In this document: in pieces, positions 57,455 to 64,000 of the stretch
Layout: each line of letters begins with the position of its first letter
How positions within the stretch are numbered: the stretch's first letter is position 1
Notes under the pieces: generated by a model
Databases searched by the model: none
What the model was told of the DNA's origin: nothing
Seen by the model: the letters and a program-made list of their open reading frames with translations, nothing else
NCBI GenBank assembly: GCA_963556695.1
Contig: CAUWAG010000011.1
Coordinates: forward strand, 186,001-250,000
Length of the DNA: 64,000 bases
Direction: 5' to 3'
From: Anthostomella pinea
Taxonomy: Eukaryota; Ascomycota; Sordariomycetes; Xylariales; Xylariaceae
Translations under genes and position numbers: made by a program

Positions 57455-58683
57455 CCGTACTTCTCGCAGATACGTAGGCAAGGATATGATAGAACATCCC
57501 TCGAGAAGAAGTCCGCCGAGTGCCAGCGGGCGATCTCATTTACAAAAAATAGACCATTTGGCGAAAGTTCAGAGACTCCGATATCCAGGCGGACCCCTAT
57601 TTTTAATGACTCATACATCTCGTGAGCATCATGCCGCTTGAAAAGTTGGGAATACACGTGCTGGGCGAATCGATATAGCTGAGTTTCTTTAGCAGACCGC
57701 GCTTTCTTATCGTGCCCTGCCCATATAAAGTCGTTAGTCCTTACCTCGCAGGCCACTATCATCCCATCCTTCCCAAACTTAGTGAATATTGCTACAATAA
57801 CTTCGGCATCTTCTTGTGGATCGTCCAGCGCGCAAAGGAAAACTCGGAACTCCCCAAGCTCCTCGAATGTCGGTATATACTTTTGGTGCAGCAGCAACGG
57901 GTTATTCGGGCCGATCTCAAGCGGCTTGATAGGAGCTGATGTGCCGGTTTTTTGTCTTTTATTTTGCTGACAGCCAACCTCCTTCTGTGCTCCGGTCTTT
58001 GGACAGATTCAGACTCCATTTCCACCACAGCTGTGGGATGCCTTGACAACGTTCTGTCCATCTCCGTCTATTCCAAGCTCGCAAGGGCTGTAACCAAAGC
58101 AAATCTTTGGTCTGAAAGCAAACTCTCCAGGGCTTTCTTGGGCGATGATATCTAGAGAACGAATGTCCCCTATCTTGTAGCGGGCTTGTCGCATCTCTGC
58201 CAGGCTCGGATAGACACGGAGCTGCCTATGTCCCATGGCAATGAGCTGCAGAGTAGCATAGAGTTCTTCGATCGATCCCCGGCCTGATGGTGCGTCGTCC
58301 AAGGTCGTTGAAAGGACGACTAAGAGCGGCTTGCCTGCAAGGGATTCTGGTATTAAATCCATGATATGGCTTTGTACCCCATCCCCAATTTCGAAGCTCA
58401 ACCCTGGCTTTCACTCTGAGCGCTTCTAGTTTATGCGCAGTCTCTGAAATCATAATGACCGACTGGTGGACAACCGGGTCGCGAGATGGACCGCCGGCAT
58501 GTTCTATGAAGCCTTTTCCAATGTACTTTTGCCATTTTGAAAGTTGGCTGTCGTTGTCATTTAAGAAGTGGAAATCTGGTATGATTCTGTGCGCATCTCG
58601 AGGGCACTCGATAGTCGTGAATCGCAAAGGTTTAGTACTCTTGCCCTCTGAAATTTCAAACCAAAGTATCCCTATCGATTAAG
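57455..58683 (-). pseudogene. Uncharacterised fungal protein, frameshifted and cut by the pogo fragment
   Basis: From about 58683 the frame reads ISEGKSTKPLRFTTIECPRD, DFHFLNDNDSQLSKWQKYIG and ISETAHKLEALRVKARV. A one-base shift near 58400 leads to FEIGDGVQSHIMDLIPESLA, followed by one TGA at 58011-58009. The same frame continues as NPLLLHQKYIPTFEELGEFR, SAKETQLYRFAQHVYSQLFK, RLDIGVSELSPNGLFFVNEI and ARWHSADFFS, then runs into the pogo piece. The FFVNEI.RW..ADFFS ending is a pattern I associate with an uncharacterised fungal family often found near transposons. No function is known to me. Confidence 0.55.
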
Positions 58684-58861
58684 CTGGTGCGCCTGGCTTC
58701 AGGCTATCCGATATATGGATAGAGGAGCCTTGAACAGTAAATGACCCGGATATGTGCTGAGGAACTTTGGTTTGGAGTGTTATCGGGTGGTTGTGGCGTT
58801 GCTGCTGTTTTCCCGTTGAATACGTGACTTTGAGAACCCCGTCTTTCGAGTTAGACGTGCT

Positions 58862-59030
58862 CTATTGATATGGGCAACCCTTTGTTCCACATCGCCAATA
58901 AGTCCTTGTCTTTGCTGTATTTGATTTTATTATAGAAGCGGGAAAACCAGCTTCGAGGCATGTCTGTTGAAGATGATATTTGGAGTCGAACCTACTTCCA
59001 TCTGGAAGCATTGGATTCTGGTCCATTTGT
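58862..59030 (-). pseudogene. FAR1/MULE-type zinc-binding N-terminal fragment
   Basis: The frame MDQNPMLPDGSRFDSKYHLQ then QTCLEAGFPASIIKSNTAKT, TYWRCGTKGCPYQ has the layout of the FAR1/WRKY-GCM-like domain found at the N-terminus of Mutator-like transposases and their relatives (F...L..AGF...S....YRC...G.Y). It stops at 58862 with no transposase body beside it. An in-frame His-Glu/Lys-Pro repeat (the minisatellite) precedes it. Confidence 0.45.
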
Positions 59031-59121
59031 ATGTGTGGTTTGTGTGGTTTGTGTGGTTTGTGTGGTTCGTGTGGTTCGTGTGGTTCGTGTGGTTCGTGTG
59101 GTTCGTGTGGTTTCGTGTGGT
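59031..59121. repeat. 9-bp TGTGGTTTG/TGTGGTTCG minisatellite
   Basis: About ten units. The left units end in TTTG and the right ones in TTCG, so the two variants form separate blocks. On the minus strand they read Pro-His-Lys and Pro-His-Glu. Confidence 0.9.
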
Positions 59122-60258
59122 TACCAGTCTTCACCCATACCACAGTGGCAGCCCCCTGTTACGTACGTCTCCATCTATCCATGCATGGCTGCAACCTCAC
59201 TTACCCCTGTAGGATTTCACTGCCTTCATACACCTTGCTAACTGCTTTAGCTCCCATCGCCAGCCCAACTTTCTGGGTAGGTGCATTTCCATTGCTACGT
59301 GTCACATTCAACAAAGCTGCCTAGGGAGCCTTGGTGGTTGCCTGGATCAGAACCGGGTGGAGGTCAATATCACAGGTTGGGCAGGTCATCACACTGCATG
59401 GGCAGAACGAGAAGCCTGACCCAATCTCTTGTCCCTCTATTAGTAGTCCCAAAGACATTCAAGGGAATATATTAGAACCTACAAATAACTGTACCTGTTA
59501 CTTCCAGTATGTACCCCGGTGAACAGTGAGGTGTTATCGAGCTCGGCTGGACCTGTCACTTCCGATGTATTCCTTCCTAGCCGTCGGATGTGCCACCCCT
59601 GATGCTACGTGTCAAGTCGGCGGCCTGCATGTTTGGCTCCCCCGGTGATACGACTATCTACATCCACTGTGTACTCAGACGTAGGGGGCAGAGCCGGAGT
59701 GGCTGTGGTAAAAATTCAGGTCGTTAGACGGAAGTTGGCACTGGAGGCTTAGAGAGCCAGTCGTCTCCATCCCAAGACGCTGCATCAACTAACGCGGTTT
59801 CCAGTCTGAAAGCCTGGCACACGTGTCCCCAGACTGGGTTGCTGGCTGATGGGCGGGCCATCCTTGTGTCACACACCTACACGCTTCATGATGTGGCATG
59901 CTTGATATTGAGAAGAGCATATCCGCGGAAGGCGGGAAGCTGCCGCTTCCTTTCTCGGCTCACTCTGCATATCATAAAGGGGAGAAGACGATCAACATGG
60001 CTGTGTGCGTTGTCCTACATCCCGTCCTCGGAAGACTCATATGCTTGTTCCCACTACCATTGTTTGCTTACCCCCGGGCTCCTCCTTGCCTGCATACTGC
60101 TTGTGCTTCGTCTAGGGTGTGGGAATCGAGCTGTGTTATATAGATCACCCGTCTACAGTGGCCGGGCAGTCCAAAACTCCCGGACGCGAGTAGTTAACGA
60201 CATATGCAGACAAGACAATATGCTCCTAGTAAGTCCATCTTTTGGAGGGCTAACCAGC
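59122..60258. other. No gene supported
   Basis: The 220-codon plus-strand ORF at 59839-60501 overlaps the antisense end of the ABC pseudogene and has no motif, so it is probably chance. Confidence 0.45.
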
Positions 60259-62615
60259 CTAGAACTGCATGATCCCTTCTACGACATGCATCGAGGAAGG
60301 AATTATGCAAGTAGTGATGCTTATACATTGGGGCTCTGCCTGCTCCGGTCCCAAACCCTGTATCGGCCAAAGCTCAAAGTACTTGCCACCTCAACATATC
60401 AACTCTTTGTGGCTGCCCTGCTCGATAATCTTCCCGTCAGAGATAATACAAATGACGTCTGTGTTTCTGATTATAGGGAGCCGGTGCCTAAATATAGGTA
60501 AAGAATTAGAAAGGCCTAAATAGCTGGCAGTAGGAGACTTATGCGATTATAAAGGTGGTCCGGCCTTGACAAAGAGCACGGAGTCCTTTTTGGATCTTCT
60601 GCTCCGTCAGGGTATCCAAAGAGCTGGTTGCCTCGTCAAGAAGCACGATGGATGGTTTCTAGAGGAATGCTCGAGCAATGGCGATACGTTGCACCTCGCT
60701 ACCAGAGAGCCTCCTGTTGATATCAGCAAACTGCAACTGTAGCTATAAAATATTTAAACATTACTCACACTCCACGTTCCCCAACTTCCGTATCGTAACC
60801 GTTGGGAAATCTACAGATCTGATCGTGAATAGCGGCTTCCTTACATGCTTTATAAACGTCCTCGTCCGATGCGGCAAGTCGAGCGCATCTGACGTTGCTT
60901 AACACGGTACCTTCAAAGAGGAAAGGGTTTTGCGGGACTATGCCGATGTATTTATGTATGCTAGGTCATAGGATCGATCAGCCCGTGGAACAGTGCTAAC
61001 GAACAGGACCTAGTAGAAGATGAGAGAACACTGAGCCATACCTAGATAGAATGACGTCTCGGATATCCTGTCCATCAATTCTGACAGCCCCTTTAGTGAC
61101 GTCGTAAAACCGGCTGAGCAGTCTTAGGATAATTGACTTTCCGGCGCCACTCATACCAACAAGAGCGACCATAGTGTCTGGCAGGACGAACAGGTGAAGC
61201 CCTCTCAAGACATCATGCTCCCTGTCGTAGCTGAAATGGACGTTCACAAGCTCAACCTAGCCACCAGCGGGTTGTAAAGGCTCGGCATCAGGCTTCTCGA
61301 TCACTGTTGGTTTTGCCTGCATGATCTCCAGCAGCTTCTTGGTGTTCATCAGGATTTGACTAATTATTCCCCCTAAGAAAGAGAAGAATGTGACGGGCGA
61401 GGTAAAGCGAGTCCAGTAGGTCAGTAGCATAATAAAGTCTCACGCGGTAGCTCACCCATTCGTGACCTGATAAACGACTAGGAGTGCGCCGGCGAGTTGA
61501 CCTGCCAATACGGTCAAAGACCTAAGGGCGTTGGTGAGAGACAACCACCAAGAGACTGACTTAGATGCCCTAATATAAGACATAATAACTTCAGCATAGC
61601 AAGTATTCTGATGTGAAATGCCGTTATGTGCGACGATGGTCTCCCACCCGGTAATGCCTGGCTGCCAGATACTGGACTCCTTTAAATGGCTTTGATACAG
61701 CATTAGCTATTTGGCAGAAAATGTCTCGATGGTAACATGTGCTGGATGGAACTTACCTCTCCATCAGTCCACGCCTTTGCTCTTATAGCACTGAAATACT
61801 CTGAGAAATTATTTGTACAAAGGCAACTACTATAACCACGATAATAAAGCCCTCGTATGTCCCAAACTTGATAAGCAAGTACGTAAAAGCAACCACTAAG
61901 TCAAAAAGAGCAGGCAGCGCTCGAAAGCAGACCACTACGAGCATGCCCGAAACCGTGCCGGCATTCAGAAGAGCCATGTTGAGGTCGGATCAGCTCTTGG
62001 AGTTATAGAACGCCAAAGAAAGATTCATTATATGTGAGTATGCCGCGACTGTCAGTGCCCCTTCCGAATAGCACTTCAAAGGCTTCCAAAGGAACTGCCG
62101 TACCAGACGGATCCCGGCATCAGACGATAGAAGTTGGAGGAGCTGCAGGCATCGGTTGTTGGCAAGTCAAATGTGAGGAAATAAGATCGAGAACTCCCTG
62201 ACACTGTCGAGCCAGTTCCCCTTCTCTGTTTTGCCTGCTATGCTGCTCGTAGCAGATGAGCTTGCCCCGTAACCGCCGTTTGTTACTGTGTTACCGCCGC
62301 CCGGCTTGCGCTTTGCTTTGAAAGTAGCGAACGTTTTGAGTCACGTTCTCCGTGTTCCACCTGACTCTCGCAGGAGAAATAAATAATGAAGGCGCTAAGC
62401 ATAAGCACGCATCGGACAACGGCGAGGAAAGTATGGCCGAAAACCAGTAACTTGTCGTAATTCGGGGAGGGGGTTTGGATCCGGGCGAGTAGCAGTACGA
62501 TTTTTACAAGATCGCAAAGAAGAGCAATTACCCATGAGCCGTAAAATCGATACCATATGACATTGGAAGCGCCTGTGGGGGCATCAAGCCCCATGCCAAA
62601 AACCATGATACATGA

Positions 62616-62778
62616 TGTTTGTTTGTTTTGTATTTAACGTGGGGGATTGCTCCTCAGTAGTGCAAACCACGCCTCCCAGAGCCTCTGCATCGCAGGGTTG
62701 TGGAGGTATCAAGATAATAAGTACAGTCAGTCCCGCTCACGAGCCCATCCCCGTTGTTGCGGCGGGATGACCTTGGGT
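62616..62778 (-). mobile_element. 163-bp LINE 3' end, 14-bp TSD, in the ABC gene
   Basis: Perfect 14-bp repeats ACCATGATACATGA flank it (62602-62615 and 62779-62792). The insert matches the last ~160 bp of the LINE at 37753 and has the same ACAAAACAAACAAACA tail on the minus strand. It separates SLLSCIMV from FGMGLD of the transporter. Confidence 0.92.
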
Positions 62779-62980
62779 ACCATGATACATGAGAGCAAGC
62801 TGACAACGGCATCCTCTGAAGGCCAGTGATGCCATATGATCACCTCGGCGACTTCGAGTGTCCCTTCGAGACAAAAGCAACCGATGAATAGAAGAAGGCA
62901 GCAACAGACGAGAAATTTCTTAATATGGGTTCGAATGGCACCTCCCAATGAGGGCAGACATATCGTGGTGATGGAGGTAA

Positions 62981-63178
62981 TGTGAGATTTCAAAGTGTTC
63001 TATTAAGGAGAGGAATTCCAGCTACTCCGGAGCGGCCAGAATGGCCCTATATATATCCAAGATACTAAAGGAAAGGATACGTGGCCTTATATTGGCCACG
63101 TATGTGACAGAGTCACGAATGGGGATGGTGATCCTGAAGGATGACTATGGATGGGCTAACATAGCCCAGAATCCAACA
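62981..63178. repeat. Solo LTR, family 3-like, TSD GGTAA, in the ABC gene
   Basis: 198 bp from TGTGAGATTTCAAAGTGTTC to CAGAATCCAACA, with perfect GGTAA repeats at 62976-62980 and 63179-63183. Removing it and one repeat restores one frame from the ATG at 63226 into the TMD0. A CTATATATATCC box lies inside. Confidence 0.9.
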
Positions 63179-63226
63179 GGTAACAGCAAAGCAGAGAAAG
63201 ACTGCCAATAGCCGCGGTGGCATCAT

Positions 63227-64000
63227 GGTGGGGTCACACTAAGCGGCCTGGGTCAGGTGTGAGATGATGGCATTGTTAACTGGTTCGTAGAGAAACTGCC
63301 GACAATGATGGAGTTTAGGGGGTGGATATTGTTGAACGCCGTTTACCGCTCTGGACTGATCTTTTCGCACACGGGGTAGAACCTTGGGCGGACTTGACGC
63401 GAGCGAGTAAGTGACGCCGAGTCCATGTGCTATATCGCGTGATTAACAGGGATGACAGGTGCCGACAAGCATTTCTGCACGGTCAGTTGCTACCGCTTTC
63501 ACCTACTGGATTAACAGCGCACCTGCTCTGCCGCCTTTCGCCAAGCTTGTTTTCGATGGCAGCCCCGTCCCCCACCATAGCTCCAAGATATTCCAGGGCG
63601 TGGTTGTTCGCGACTCGATATGGCCCGTCGCTGTGAAGATGCAGTGGCTGTTTACGAACGAGACCTGCTAGCTAGGCAGCTGTATGTGTATGTATAGTAT
63701 GAGACCTAGCCTAGCACGCCCGCGCGCCCTTTTGGAGGCCCAGGACCGCCGCTATGCGGCAGGCCCCCTGGCGTCAAAATTTATAACAACAATAAAAATG
63801 GGGTGTGTTGCTGGCCCAGGTCCACGCCCTCGGTCACATACGGTGTTTAGCCCACGTCCACAGCCAGCAGTAGCCTCCATCACCTACAGTCTACACACAC
63901 ATACACACAATACACTGCAGTTTTGCCCTGCAACAGAACCGATCTTATGTGCGCAGTAAATCCTACTTAGCATCCCCGTCGTCTATGCCGGTCCCACGTC
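63227..64000. other. No gene supported; possible partial ORF
   Basis: The plus-strand frame 63459-63671 (LPPFAKLVFDGSPVPHHSSK, IFQGVVVRDSIWPVAVKMQW) reads like protein but matches no family I know. The start of this stretch would hold the promoter of the ABC pseudogene. Confidence 0.35.

Larger units (their letters stand above)
60259..63226 (-). pseudogene. HMT1/ABCB6-type ABC half-transporter, heavily broken
   Basis: The start is ATG 63226 (MMPPRLLAVFLCFAVTSITT), upstream of an inserted LTR. An N-terminal TMD0 follows, interrupted by a LINE tail. Core membrane domain blocks are VRQFLWKPLKCYSEGALTVA, AYSHIMNLSLAFYNSKS and VVVCFRALPALFDLVVAFTY. The ATPase domain has VHFSYDREHDVLRGL, Walker A GMSGAGKS, RFYDVTKGAVRIDGQDIRDV, Q-loop IGIVPQNPFLFEGT, signature LSGSE (normally LSGGE) and Walker B SIVLLDEATSSLD. 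The tail is IIRNTDVICIISDGKIIEQG. TAG at 60661, TGA near 60390 and other TAA/TAG codons break it, and a last-intron donor is ATAAGT, not GTAAGT (60542). Family members sit in vacuolar or mitochondrial membranes and handle metal-thiol conjugates or porphyrins. Confidence 0.87.

Noticed and set aside
59839..60501. A 220-codon plus-strand ORF
   Set aside because: Its 3' part is antisense to the conserved C-terminus of the ABC pseudogene and it has no motif of its own.

Overview
This window is nuclear DNA of a filamentous ascomycete (Pezizomycotina). The evidence is a HET-domain heterokaryon-incompatibility protein, a fungal MFS sugar transporter split by 53-400 bp GT-AG introns, Tad-type LINE and fungal Copia elements, solo LTRs, and long AT-rich blocks full of TA/TTAA words of the kind left by repeat-induced point mutation (RIP). 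I saw no tRNA, rRNA, CRISPR array or telomere repeat. The species cannot be named from the sequence.

Layout. 1-12.2 kb: GC-normal, gene-poor DNA with decayed fragments (a GH3 beta-glucosidase piece, a kinase-like piece, low-complexity ORFs) and microsatellites. 12.3-14.6 kb (-): a four-exon, apparently intact sugar transporter. 15.1-30.9 kb: an AT-rich block holding a transposase tail, several solo LTRs (one nested in another), a complete Ty1/Copia element with a perfect 5-bp target duplication (19393-25280), and a 1.16-kb DNA transposon with inverted repeats. 31.0-31.8 kb: the 3' end of a geranylgeranyl diphosphate synthase pseudogene, cut on one side by an LTR and on the other by a LINE tail. 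32.7-34.5 kb: an intact HET gene. 35.7-46.9 kb: hypothetical genes, a 5'-truncated LINE, a helical-repeat pseudogene, a near full-length Nma111-type serine-protease pseudogene and a small two-exon gene. 47.2-48.6 kb: a Tc1/mariner element. 49-55 kb: degenerate hypothetical genes, including a Myb-like gene split by a solo LTR. 54.9-57.2 kb: a second AT-rich block. 57.2-64 kb: a pogo transposase scrap, an uncharacterised pseudogene, and an HMT1-type ABC half-transporter pseudogene hit by a solo LTR, a LINE tail, stops and a splice-donor mutation.

The main theme is a repeat graveyard beside three to five genes that still read intact. Most broken genes keep their reading frame over hundreds to thousands of bases and are interrupted almost only by TAA, TAG or TGA codons that one C-to-T (or G-to-A) change would create. 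This is what RIP or cytosine deamination would leave in low-copy genes lying next to repeats. Perfect target-site duplications date at least seven insertions as later than the AT-rich decay around them. The only genes I would expect to make normal proteins are the sugar transporter, the HET protein and perhaps the 170-residue two-exon gene.
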